A DNA stretch of 40,432 nucleotides. Source: an uncultured Clostridium sp. GTDB taxonomy: Bacteria; Bacillota; Clostridia; Clostridiales; Clostridiaceae. Below, piece after piece: positions 33,331-40,432 of this stretch (its first letter is position 1; each line of letters begins with the position of its first letter). The stretch covers positions 1 through 40,432 of the forward strand of contig CAKVLD010000025.1 in assembly GCA_934755305.1 (NCBI GenBank), read 5' to 3'. Both the position numbers and the translations under genes were made by a program. The notes under the pieces are model-generated. The model had not been told where the DNA came from. It saw only the letters and a list, made by a program, of their open reading frames with translations, and made no database searches.

Positions 33331-34383
33331 TCATATAATCTTCGTATAATAATTGCCAGGCAGGCTAATTATTTCATTTCTAATTTGCATATCAAATAAT
33401 ACATTAAACAATACTTCTCTGTCAATAAAGGACTTATTCACTATATCATCAATATGTATAGGTTCATCTGATATTATCGATAATATTTTTTGCTTAATTG
33501 GAGATTTTATTCCACCCTTTTCTTTACAATCCACTCCTAATAATGTATGCAAATCTTCCATACTACAAAACACCTGTGCTCCATCTCTTATAAGTTTATT
33601 ACATCCATTACTTGCTTTTGAATATATAGAACCAGGTATAGCCATTACATTTCTACCTTGTTCTAAAGCATAATTAGCCGTTATTAATGATCCACTTTTT
33701 TCTGAAGCTTCAACAACTATAACTAATTCACTTAAAGCGCTAATTATTCTATTCCTTCTTGGAAAATTATATTTTAAAGGTGCTACCTTAGGCAAAAATT
33801 CTGATATAATAAGTCCACTCTTTTCTATATCTTTGAAAAGAAATCTATTGGAATACGGATACACAACATCTATTCCGCATCCTAATACAACAATAGTTTT
33901 TCCCTCTTCATAAACAGAAGTACTATGCGCTACTGAATCTATCCCCTTAGCACCTCCACTTACGATTGTGATATTATATCCATTTAATTCTTTTGTCAAT
34001 AGCTTTGTAACTTCTATGCCATAATTAGTACATAATCTAGACCCAACTATAGCTATTGTTCTAGTATTTAAAAGATTAATATCTCCTTTATAAAATAATC
34101 CATAAGGCGGTATTTCAATTTCTTTTAACTTTTCAGGATACTCTTTATCATTTATAGTTATAAAACCTATGTTTTCTTTATTAATATAAAGTAATATTTC
34201 TTCTGCTTTATTTAATGCTATTTTTTTATCATATATTTCTTTACTATTAATTTTAATATTTTCTTCGATTAAAATAGTTTCTAAATTTTCATAGATTTCC
34301 GTTTCATTATGGTATATTTTTAACAGATTCAATTTATTTTTATCATTTATGTTTAACATTAATAACCATATCTTAAATTTCAT
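33331..34383 (-). CDS. dprA: DNA-processing protein DprA
   Basis: Rossmann-fold protein that loads RecA on incoming single-stranded DNA in natural transformation. It has 350 aa. A helical N-terminal part (about 1-75) is followed by the Smf/DprA fold: YGLFYKGD, AIVGSRLCTNYG, VSGGAKGIDSVAHS, VLGCGIDVVYPYSN and NYALEQGRNVMAIPGS. A small C-terminal winged-helix-like domain ends the protein. ATG at 34383 is behind GGGGTGG. comM is 18 nt upstream; the pair is common even in species not known to be transformable. Confidence 0.95.
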   Translation of the reverse strand: MKFKIWLLMLNINDKNKLNLLKIYHNETEIYENLETILIEENIKINSKEIYDKKIALNKAEEILLYINKENIGFITINDKEYPEKLKEIEIPPYGLFYKGDINLLNTRTIAIVGSRLCTNYGIEVTKLLTKELNGYNITIVSGGAKGIDSVAHSTSVYEEGKTIVVLGCGIDVVYPYSNRFLFKDIEKSGLIISEFLPKVAPLKYNFPRRNRIISALSELVIVVEASEKSGSLITANYALEQGRNVMAIPGSIYSKASNGCNKLIRDGAQVFCSMEDLHTLLGVDCKEKGGIKSPIKQKILSIISDEPIHIDDIVNKSFIDREVLFNVLFDMQIRNEIISLPGNYYTKII

Positions 34384-34401
34384 AAAATGTCCACCCCTTT
34401 T

Positions 34402-35928
34402 TTATATAATTTCCCCGTTATAATCTTTTCTAAAGCTGATAGCTTCTATAATATTTTCTTCTTTTATATCTTTTAATCTTTGCAAATCCGCTATAGTTCT
34501 AGCTACTTTTATCACTTTTCCATAAGACCTTAAGGATGGATTACTACTATTAAAATAATGTTCTAATATTTTTTTGCATTTTCTATTAACTTTGCATAAC
34601 TCAAATATATCCTTTCCTTTAATTTCCGAATTATAAATATAATTTGTTCCCTTTAACCTTTCTTTTTGTATGTTTCTAGCTTCTTCAACTTTTTCTTTCA
34701 TGTTTTTTCCTTTACCTTTATCATTTTTTGAACTTATCTCCTTATATTCAACTTTAGGAACATATGTATAAATATCAATTCTATCTTTTAAAGCTTTAGA
34801 CAATCTACTTAAATATCTTGAAATTTGTTTTTCTGTACATGTACATCCATTATTATTCCAATTATTTATCACATATCTTCCACAAGGACACAAATTAAAA
34901 CAACCTACAAAAATAAATTTTGCTGGAAGCACAACACTACCACTTAGTCTATTAATATGAACTATTCCTTCTTCCATAGGTTCCCTTAAACTTTCCAATA
35001 CTTCTTTTTTAAATTCTAACAATTCATCTAAAAATAGAACTCCATTATTAGCCAAAGTAACTTCTCCGGCTCTAAGCAAGTTTCCTCCTCCTACCATGGC
35101 ACCTGGAGGTGTTGTATGATGTGGAGTTCTAAAAGGTCTTTTTACTCTTTTATTACTTTCTAAAAGACCAGTTAAACTGTATATCTTAGCTACTTCTAAT
35201 TCCTCTTCATAACTTAAACTTGGTAATATTGATGGTAAGGATTTAGCTAACATAGTCTTTCCAACTCCTGTAGAGCCATATAATATTATATTATGATTTC
35301 CCGCTGCTGATATTTCTAAAGCTCTTTTCGAAGTCTCTTGCCCTATTATATTATCAATATCATAAACTTCTTCATTTTCCTTAAGATTTATATCTTTTAA
35401 ATCAAAAGGAAGAACATCATCATAATTAATAAAAGAAACTACTTCTTTAAGAGTACTAAAAGGATAATATGAAGGATTATTAAAATAAACACATTCATTA
35501 ATATTTTCATATGGAAATATAAAATTATTAAACTTCTCTTCAACTGCTTGAAGCACTATAGGAAGAGTTCCTCTAACCCCTTTTAAGTCTCCATTTAAAG
35601 ATAACTCACCAAAGAATATAAAGTTTTCTAAATCAGTTTGTCTTATTTGTCTAGTTTCCATAAGTATGCCTAAAGCAATAGGTAAATCTAAAAGAGATCC
35701 TACTTTTCTAACATCTGCAGGAGCTAAATTAATAATTATTCTTCCTAAAGGAAATTCAAATCCACTATTAATAATGGCTGATCTTACTCTCTCCCTAGCT
35801 TCTTTTATAGATGCATCTGGTAATCCTACTATAGTAAAACTAGGCATACCTTTATTAATATCAACCTCAACCTCTGTTAAAATTCCTTGAAATTCCCAAT
35901 AGGTTGCACTATATATTTTTACTGCCAT
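34402..35928 (-). CDS. comM: YifB/ComM-family Mg-chelatase-like AAA+ ATPase
   Basis: Hexameric helicase-like ATPase; ComM of other bacteria promotes branch migration during transformation. It has 508 aa. The N-terminal Lon-protease-like (ChlI/S5) domain has DLPIALGIL; the AAA+ domain has Walker A GSTGVGKTMLAKS and Walker B GVLFLDELLEF, and RTPHHTTPPGAMVGGG between. A cysteine cluster (FNLCPCG, GCTC) matches the family, with a magnesium-chelatase C-terminal domain. ATG at 35928 is chosen over a GTG three codons earlier, by spacing from GGGTGA. It is divergent from yraN, with a palindrome between them. Confidence 0.95.
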   Translation of the reverse strand: MAVKIYSATYWEFQGILTEVEVDINKGMPSFTIVGLPDASIKEARERVRSAIINSGFEFPLGRIIINLAPADVRKVGSLLDLPIALGILMETRQIRQTDLENFIFFGELSLNGDLKGVRGTLPIVLQAVEEKFNNFIFPYENINECVYFNNPSYYPFSTLKEVVSFINYDDVLPFDLKDINLKENEEVYDIDNIIGQETSKRALEISAAGNHNIILYGSTGVGKTMLAKSLPSILPSLSYEEELEVAKIYSLTGLLESNKRVKRPFRTPHHTTPPGAMVGGGNLLRAGEVTLANNGVLFLDELLEFKKEVLESLREPMEEGIVHINRLSGSVVLPAKFIFVGCFNLCPCGRYVINNWNNNGCTCTEKQISRYLSRLSKALKDRIDIYTYVPKVEYKEISSKNDKGKGKNMKEKVEEARNIQKERLKGTNYIYNSEIKGKDIFELCKVNRKCKKILEHYFNSSNPSLRSYGKVIKVARTIADLQRLKDIKEENIIEAISFRKDYNGEII

Positions 35929-35964
35929 TTTCATCACCCATATGAATTATTACCATTAAAAATA

Positions 35965-35992
35965 ATAAATAATCACTATATAGATTATTTAT
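35965..35992. promoter_or_regulatory. 10-bp palindrome between comM and yraN (candidate operator)
   Basis: ATAAATAATC (35965-35974) and GATTATTTAT (35983-35992) form a perfect inverted repeat around 8 nt. It overlaps the -10 of the comM promoter and lies ~50 nt ahead of yraN. No U-tract, so not a terminator. Confidence 0.5.
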
Positions 35993-36007
35993 CTTAATTT
36001 GTGTCAA
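35979..36007 (-). promoter_or_regulatory. Probable comM-dprA-topA promoter
   Basis: On the minus strand, perfect -35 TTGACA (36002-36007), 17-nt spacer and -10 TCTATA (35979-35984). Confidence 0.65.
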
Positions 36008-36042
36008 TATTACAAATAAAACTATCCAAAAAGAGGTTTATT

Positions 36043-36405
36043 ATGAAGCTTTATAATAAAAATATAGGAAATTATGGAGAAGATATTGCATCTAATTATT
36101 TATTGTCAAAAAATCACAAAATTCTTTCAAGAAATTTTAGATGCAAACAAGGAGAAATAGATATAATTTCAAAACATAATAATATACTTATTTTCACAGA
36201 AGTAAAAAGCAGATATTCACTAGATTTTGGTAAACCCTTAGAGTCAATTTCCTCTTATAAACTCAATAAAATAAAATCTGTTGCTTCTTATTATATTTAT
36301 ACAAAAAGTTTATATAACATAAATATTAGATTTGATATTATAGAAATATATTTTAACTACTATAATAATAAATTTAAAATAAACCATATAGAAAATGCTT
36401 TTTAA
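36043..36405 (+). CDS. yraN: UPF0102 (YraN) endonuclease-like protein
   Basis: 120 aa, UPF0102/YraN family with a restriction-endonuclease-like fold. NKNIGNYGEDIASNYLLSKNHKILSRNFRCKQGEIDII is followed by FTEVKSR. The Glu-Asp of GEIDII and the Glu-x-Lys of TEVK are the PD-(D/E)xK-type residues. The function in the cell is not settled. The frame is open 14 codons upstream to a GTG at 36001, but AGAGGTT precedes the ATG at 36043. It is the only plus-strand gene in the window, inserted between divergent comM and convergent rnhB. Confidence 0.93.
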   Translation: MKLYNKNIGNYGEDIASNYLLSKNHKILSRNFRCKQGEIDIISKHNNILIFTEVKSRYSLDFGKPLESISSYKLNKIKSVASYYIYTKSLYNINIRFDIIEIYFNYYNNKFKINHIENAF

Positions 36406-36409
36406 TGCA

Positions 36410-36469
36410 AAAAAGTCTTGATACATTCTATCTTAGAAATAATCTAAAATAAATATATCAAGACTTTTT
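36410..36469. terminator. Bidirectional terminator between convergent yraN and rnhB
   Basis: AAAAAGTCTTGATA (36410-36423) and TATCAAGACTTTTT (36456-36469) form a 14-bp perfect stem with U-tracts on both strands. The 32-nt loop is long. It lies 5 nt after the yraN stop and 2 nt from the rnhB stop. Confidence 0.85.
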
Positions 36470-36470
36470 C

Positions 36471-37292
36471 TTATAAAATTTTAGTTAAGAAGCTTCTTCT
36501 ATGTATCTCACAAGGACCATATTCTTTAAGTCCTTCTAAATGCTTAGTAGTACCATAACCAGCATTGTCTTCAAAATTATAATTTGTATATTTTTTTGCA
36601 TATTCCTTCATTAAGTTATCTCTATAAACTTTTGCTATTATTGAAGCTGCAGCAATACATGCACTTTTAGTATCACCTTTTATAACAAACTTATTTTCAA
36701 ACTTAATATTTTTAACTAAATATCCATCTGATAAAACAAGATCTGGTTTAACACTTAAATTATTGCAGGAATCTAAAAAAACTTTATTGTTACAATATGC
36801 TATTCCATCTCTATCTATCTCTTCATTAGAGCATTCAGCTATCTTATAAGCTAAAGCTTTTTCCTTTATAAGAACTGCTAGCTCTTCTCTACGCTTTTCT
36901 GAGAGTTTTTTAGAATCATTTAAACCTAATATTAGCTCATCATCTAATATATCTTCGTCTAATATTACAGCACAAGCAACTATAGGACCTGCTAATGGTC
37001 CTCTACCTACTTCGTCAACACCTGCTATATATTTATAATTACCAAAACTCTTATCAAAGTCATACATATTCTTTACTCTAGTAATTTCTTTTTTATATTT
37101 ATCTCTATTTTTTTTAAGTTTTTCACCTAGAGATATTACATTTTTTCTTCTATCAGCTTTTAAAACTTCAATAACCTTAAGTAGCTCTTCCTTGTTAAAC
37201 TCTTTATCTATTTTTATTTTATCAACATATACTTTAATATCTTTATAACTTAAAGAACTTATATCCTTATTTAATAACTCCAAAATAAACAC
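36471..37292 (-). CDS. rnhB: Ribonuclease HII
   Basis: Cuts RNA in RNA/DNA hybrids, including single ribonucleotides. It has 273 aa. The catalytic core begins YIAGVDEVGRGPLAGPIVACAV with Asp93 and Glu94; LVLSDGYLV supplies the third Asp, and KGDTKSACIAAASIIAKVYRD and NAGYGTTKHLEGL are conserved. An ~85-residue helical N-terminal extension precedes the core, as in Bacillus RnhB. It is 6 nt after rbgA. Confidence 0.96.
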   Translation of the reverse strand: MFILELLNKDISSLSYKDIKVYVDKIKIDKEFNKEELLKVIEVLKADRRKNVISLGEKLKKNRDKYKKEITRVKNMYDFDKSFGNYKYIAGVDEVGRGPLAGPIVACAVILDEDILDDELILGLNDSKKLSEKRREELAVLIKEKALAYKIAECSNEEIDRDGIAYCNNKVFLDSCNNLSVKPDLVLSDGYLVKNIKFENKFVIKGDTKSACIAAASIIAKVYRDNLMKEYAKKYTNYNFEDNAGYGTTKHLEGLKEYGPCEIHRRSFLTKIL

Positions 37293-37298
37293 CTCTTT

Positions 37299-38141
37299 TT
37301 ATGGACGCTCTAATGTAATCTTACCTATTTTTCCACCTCTAAATTCATCTAGTAAAATAATAGCTATTCTATTATAATCAATTTCTCTACCTTTCATTAT
37401 GCAACCTCTTTTTAAAGCTATTGCATCTAAAGTTTCAAGAGGGTTTTCATAGACTTGATCTATTTTATATCTTTCCATAAGCTTTTCTGGATAATATGTT
37501 TGCAATCTTTCTACTAATCTATAAGCAAGATCTTCAATATCCATAACTTCATCCTTTATAGCCCCTGTAAAAGCTAAATTTAAAGCAGTCTCATCATCTT
37601 CAAATTTAGGCCATAATACACCTGGAGTATCTAGTAATTCTATACCTAAAGACGTTTTTATCCATTGCTTACTCTTAGTAACACCTGGTCTATCTCCAGT
37701 TTTAGCTATAGTATTTCTAGCCATTTTATTTATAAATGTAGATTTACCACAGTTAGGTATACCAACAACCATTACTCTTGTAGTTATTTTAACCATACCT
37801 TTAGCTTTTAATCTATCATGCTTTTCTTTTAATAATTCTAATAAAGCTGGTTTTATTTGATTAGTTCCTATACCTTTTAGGCAGTTTACTTCTAATACTT
37901 TTACATGATCATTAGATAAGTGCTTTATCCATTTATTGGTTACATTTTTTTCTGTTAAATCACATTTATTCAAAAGAATTATTCTTGGTTTATTACCAAC
38001 TAACTTATCAATATCTGGATTTGCGGAACTTCTAGGAATTCTTGAGTCTCTAATTTCTATCACTGCATCTACTAATTTTAAATTTTCTTTTATTTCTCTC
38101 TGAGTTTTTTTCATATGCCCAGGAAACCAGTTAATAGCCAT
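37299..38141 (-). CDS. rbgA: Ribosome biogenesis GTPase RbgA (YlqF)
   Basis: Circularly permuted GTPase needed for late 50S assembly. It has 280 aa. Motif order is G4 NKCD (58-61), then G1 GIPNCGKS (127-134), then G3 DTPG (171-174), the hallmark of the permuted family. FPGHMKKTQREI at the N-terminus and a C-terminal RNA-binding domain complete it. It lies between the rplS terminator and rnhB, the same order as in B. subtilis (rplS-ylqF-rnhB). Confidence 0.97.
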   Translation of the reverse strand: MAINWFPGHMKKTQREIKENLKLVDAVIEIRDSRIPRSSANPDIDKLVGNKPRIILLNKCDLTEKNVTNKWIKHLSNDHVKVLEVNCLKGIGTNQIKPALLELLKEKHDRLKAKGMVKITTRVMVVGIPNCGKSTFINKMARNTIAKTGDRPGVTKSKQWIKTSLGIELLDTPGVLWPKFEDDETALNLAFTGAIKDEVMDIEDLAYRLVERLQTYYPEKLMERYKIDQVYENPLETLDAIALKRGCIMKGREIDYNRIAIILLDEFRGGKIGKITLERP

Positions 38142-38168
38142 ATATTGCTACCTCCTCTATTGTATCAT

Positions 38169-38208
38169 AAAAAGGCTGCATCAAAATGAAACAACATTTG
38201 ATGCAGCC
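38169..38208 (-). terminator. Terminator after rplS
   Basis: GGCTGCATCAAA (38174-38185) and TTTGATGCAGCC (38197-38208) form a 12-bp perfect stem with an 11-nt loop and a U5 tail on the minus strand. Confidence 0.9.
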
Positions 38209-38223
38209 CCTCAAAAATTATAA

Positions 38224-38571
38224 CTATCTTAATAATTCTTTAACCTTAGCAGCCTTACCTACTCTATCTCTTAAGTAGTATAATTTAGCTCTTCTTACTT
38301 TACCTCTTCTAGTAACTTCAATCTTTTCGATGATTGGAGCATTCATTGGGAATGTTCTTTCAACACCAGTTCCATAAGCAACTCTTCTTACAGTGAAAGT
38401 TTCTCTTAAACCACCGTTTTGTTTCTTAATAACTGTTCCTTCGAAAGCTTGAACTCTTTCTCTGTTACCTTCCTTTATTTTAACGTGAACTCTTACGTTA
38501 TCTCCAACGTTAAAGCTTGGTAAATCAGTTCTGATTTGTTCTTGTTCTATTTGTCTTAATATTTCGTTCAT
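38224..38571 (-). CDS. rplS: Large ribosomal subunit protein bL19
   Basis: 50S protein at the subunit interface. It has 115 aa, normal length. Hallmarks are PSFNVGDNVRVHVKIKEGNRERVQAFEG, ETFTVRRVAYGTGVERTFP and GKVRRAKLYYLRDRVGKAAKVKE. It is transcribed from its own promoter (38655-38683) through an L19-type leader. Confidence 0.98.
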   Translation of the reverse strand: MNEILRQIEQEQIRTDLPSFNVGDNVRVHVKIKEGNRERVQAFEGTVIKKQNGGLRETFTVRRVAYGTGVERTFPMNAPIIEKIEVTRRGKVRRAKLYYLRDRVGKAAKVKELLR

Positions 38572-38584
38572 TGTGCATTCCTCC

Positions 38585-38648
38585 TTAATTAATTTTTGAC
38601 GTTCATACCAAAGCCTATGTTCGATAGAGGACCGCCGGTACTAGCACA
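38585..38648 (-). ncRNA. L19-type r-protein leader
   Basis: The ~65 nt between the rplS promoter and RBS is GC-rich and structured. On the minus strand GTACC near the 5' part can pair with GGTAT further on, enclosing CCTCTAT-CGAAC-ATAGG, a small hairpin with a mismatch. The position matches the L19 leader known from Bacillus; the assignment rests on position and fold. Confidence 0.6.
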
Positions 38649-38654
38649 AGCTAT

Positions 38655-38683
38655 ATTTTAACACATCATTTTACATAATGCAA
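38655..38683 (-). promoter_or_regulatory. Sigma-A promoter of rplS
   Basis: On the minus strand, -35 TTGCAT (38678-38683), 17-nt spacer and -10 TAAAAT (38655-38660), starting just after the trmD stop. Confidence 0.8.
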
Positions 38684-38692
38684 GCACTTATT

Positions 38693-39409
38693 CTAAAGCT
38701 TATTATCATTAAGTATTTTTATGTCTTCTTTTGTAAGTTCTACTTTTTTATACAAATCTTTTCTTCTTTCTTTAGTAATTAAAAGAGATTGCTTCCTTCT
38801 CCACTTTCTTATATTTTCATGATGACCTGATAATAATACTTTAGGAACAGTGTCTCCTTCAAACTCTTCCGGCCTAGTATATTGTGGATATTCTAAAAGT
38901 CCATCAGAATAAGATTCATCCATAAAACTTTCTTCTTTCCCCAATACTCCTGGTATAAGCCTAAGTACTGAATCAATAACAGGTATTGCTGCCATCTCTC
39001 CACCTGTTAAAACAAAATCACCTAGTGAAATTTCCATATCTATATATTTATATACTCTTTCGTCTATACCTTCATAATGACCACATATAAATATTAACTC
39101 CTCTTCTTTAGAAAGCTCTGTGGCTATCTTCTGATTAAATGTTTTTCCTCTAGGTCCTAAAAATATAACTTTTCCATTATTATATTTTTTACAAGCTCTT
39201 ATTGAATCAACTATAGGTTGAGGCGTCATTACCATCCCCGCACCACCACCATAAGGATAATCATCTACTTTTTTATGTTTATTCAAAGTATAATCTCTTA
39301 TGTTAACATAATCTAAAGTAACTAATTTATTTTCTTGCGCTCTTCCTATGATAGAATTATTAAATATAGAAAACATCTCCGGAAAAAGAGTTAACACACT
39401 AATCTTCAT
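38693..39409 (-). CDS. trmD: tRNA (guanine-N1)-methyltransferase
   Basis: Methylates G37 next to the anticodon, using SAM. It has 238 aa. The SPOUT trefoil-knot motifs are PYGGGAGMVM, CGHYEGIDERV and LGDFVLTGGEMAA. The first 11 nt overlap the end of rimM, so translation is likely coupled. Confidence 0.98.
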   Translation of the reverse strand: MKISVLTLFPEMFSIFNNSIIGRAQENKLVTLDYVNIRDYTLNKHKKVDDYPYGGGAGMVMTPQPIVDSIRACKKYNNGKVIFLGPRGKTFNQKIATELSKEEELIFICGHYEGIDERVYKYIDMEISLGDFVLTGGEMAAIPVIDSVLRLIPGVLGKEESFMDESYSDGLLEYPQYTRPEEFEGDTVPKVLLSGHHENIRKWRRKQSLLITKERRKDLYKKVELTKEDIKILNDNKL

Positions 39410-39899
39410 CCTGCCATACTCCTACTGGTGTAATTAATATTTTCTTTTCTTCTATATTAACATCTAATACTATATCACGAAGAACTGGAATTAATAATTG
39501 TTTAGGTTCCTTAATCCAATATACATCATTATTTTTAGTTTCAATAACATCATAAACTTTACCTAAATCTTTACCATTAGTATCATAAACTGTACAACCT
39601 ATTAAATCTACAACATAATAAGTATCTTCTTCTAATTCTGGTTCTTCGTCTCTAAGTACACTTATATACTTATTCTTAAAGGTTTCTGCTGTGTTCATAT
39701 CTTCTATTCCCTCTAATTTAAGAATAACTCTATCTTTTTGGAACTTTACACCTAATATATTCATCCACTTATCTTCAACTAATACTTTTTCATATCTTTT
39801 GAAATTTTCCGGATTATCTGTAAGAGAAATAACTTTAACCTCACCTTTAATTCCATGAGTGTTAACTATTTGACCTACTTTAAAAAATTCATTACTCAT
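39399..39899 (-). CDS. rimM: Ribosome maturation factor RimM
   Basis: Assists 30S head assembly by binding S19. It has 166 aa. The N-terminal RimM barrel starts VGQIVNTHGIKGEVKV; the C-terminal PRC-barrel has YYVVDLIGCTVYDTNGKDLGKV and ends LITPVGVW. A strong hairpin (39932-39960) lies between khpA and this gene, so rimM-trmD expression probably depends on read-through. Confidence 0.97.
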   Translation of the reverse strand: MSNEFFKVGQIVNTHGIKGEVKVISLTDNPENFKRYEKVLVEDKWMNILGVKFQKDRVILKLEGIEDMNTAETFKNKYISVLRDEEPELEEDTYYVVDLIGCTVYDTNGKDLGKVYDVIETKNNDVYWIKEPKQLLIPVLRDIVLDVNIEEKKILITPVGVWQDED

Positions 39900-39931
39900 A
39901 AAATGGCACCTCTACTTTTAAAAGAATGTAC

Positions 39932-39960
39932 AAAAAGAGTTAGGTATTACCTAACTCTTT
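39932..39960 (-). terminator. Hairpin terminator between khpA and rimM
   Basis: AAAGAGTTAGGT (39934-39945) and ACCTAACTCTTT (39949-39960) form a 12-bp perfect stem with a 3-nt loop. The minus-strand arm ends in U5 followed by GTACATT. It could be a partial terminator within rpsP-khpA-rimM-trmD. Confidence 0.7.
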
Positions 39961-39962
39961 AT

Positions 39963-40190
39963 TTAGATTATCTCTAATACTACTTTTTTTTCTGCTTTTA
40001 TTGCTGCAGCCTTTACTACGGATCTAATAGCTTTTGCTATTCTTCCTCTTTTACCAATAACTTTACCCATGTCCTCTTTTGCCACCTTAAGTTCAAGTAA
40101 AATAAAATCTTCCTTAGAAGTTTCCTTTACCTCAACCTCATTTGGCTCATCAACAAGAGTTTTAGCTATTATTTCAACTAATTCTTTCAT
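39963..40190 (-). CDS. khpA: KH-domain RNA-binding protein KhpA (YlqC)
   Basis: 75-aa single KH-domain protein. The RNA-binding GxxG loop is in MGKVIGKRGRIAKAIRS (Gly46-Lys-Arg-Gly49). In other Firmicutes KhpA pairs with KhpB/Jag and influences cell elongation and small-RNA networks; that role is by family. It sits between rpsP and rimM, the conserved order. Confidence 0.95.
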   Translation of the reverse strand: MKELVEIIAKTLVDEPNEVEVKETSKEDFILLELKVAKEDMGKVIGKRGRIAKAIRSVVKAAAIKAEKKVVLEII

Positions 40191-40236
40191 GTAATTTCTG
40201 TAAATAAAATTTATCTACAGTATTCACCTCCAAAAA

Positions 40237-40432
40237 TTACTTGTTAAGGCCTGCTTGATCAAAAAGTCTCTTAACTACATCTGTAGGTTGAGCACCTTTT
40301 TTTAGCCATTCAGTAGCTTTTTCTTCGTTTACTTTAACTTCAACTGGTTTAACAACTGGGTTATAGTATCCGATTTCTTCGATGAATCTACCATCTCTTG
40401 GGCTTCTTGAATCAGCAACTACTATTCTATAG
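40237..40432 (-). CDS. rpsP: Small ribosomal subunit protein bS16 (N-terminus cut by window edge)
   Basis: The last 65 codons are present, reading YRIVVADSRSPRDGRFIEEIG at the edge and ending TDVVKRLFDQAGLNK. The missing start should be roughly 16-18 residues, given the family's usual opening. Stop TAA at 40237-40239. It heads the rpsP-khpA-rimM-trmD cluster; the promoter is outside the window. Confidence 0.97.
   Translation of the reverse strand, partial: YRIVVADSRSPRDGRFIEEIGYYNPVVKPVEVKVNEEKATEWLKKGAQPTDVVKRLFDQAGLNK

Noticed and set aside
1..40432. CRISPR arrays, tRNA/rRNA genes, insertion sequences, prophage ends
   Set aside because: I saw no spaced repeat array, no tRNA cloverleaf-like sequence, no transposase and no att-like repeats flanking the accessory stretch.

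Overview
The window is about 40 kb of very AT-rich chromosome. Gene order, Shine-Dalgarno sites, protein sequences and codon usage point to a spore-forming member of Clostridium sensu stricto (cluster I); I cannot name the species. Almost every gene is on the minus strand, so transcription runs from high to low coordinates. The one exception is yraN at about 36 kb. Both edges cut genes: ftsK/spoIIIE lacks its C-terminus at the left edge, and rpsP lacks its first codons at the right edge.

Read in the direction of transcription, the blocks are: (1) rpsP-khpA, terminator, rimM-trmD, then rplS with its own promoter and L19-type leader, then rbgA-rnhB; (2) the plus-strand yraN, and comM-dprA-topA starting divergently from it; (3) codY alone between its own promoter and terminator; (4) rpsB-tsf, pyrH-frr and uppS-cdsA, each pair ending in a hairpin terminator; (5) an AI-2E-like permease followed by the isoprenoid and membrane-protease genes dxr-rseP-ispG; (6) an accessory stretch, about 15.9-20.6 kb, holding a radical SAM/SPASM protein, a three-gene lipid-hydrolase cluster and a small membrane protein; (7) the rimP-nusA-rnpM-ylxQ-infB-rbfA-nrnA-truB-ribF translation operon behind a two-hairpin leader; (8) rpsO-pnp with a strong promoter and structured leader; (9) mlpA-ymxH-dapG-tepA-ftsK.

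Most of the window is conserved core machinery: translation, RNA maturation and decay, envelope lipid precursors, nutritional sensing by CodY, competence/DNA processing, and chromosome translocation. The accessory stretch lies where Bacillus subtilis carries proS and polC, between the rseP/ispG block and rimP. Its most striking content is an operon of a tandem-domain protein, a class 3 lipase and a PI-PLC-like phosphodiesterase. The first and third proteins share a roughly 100-residue domain that I do not recognise, with a W-x-D-x-T-G-G signature. None of the three has a visible signal peptide. The unit has its own promoter and flanking terminators, and is the best candidate here for an undescribed system.

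Several RNA-level controls can be read directly: an 18-bp perfect hairpin burying the tepA ribosome-binding site, a terminator-like hairpin in the rimP-nusA leader, mutually exclusive hairpins between rpsB and tsf, a hairpin over the topA ribosome-binding site, and r-protein leaders upstream of rpsO, rpsB and rplS.
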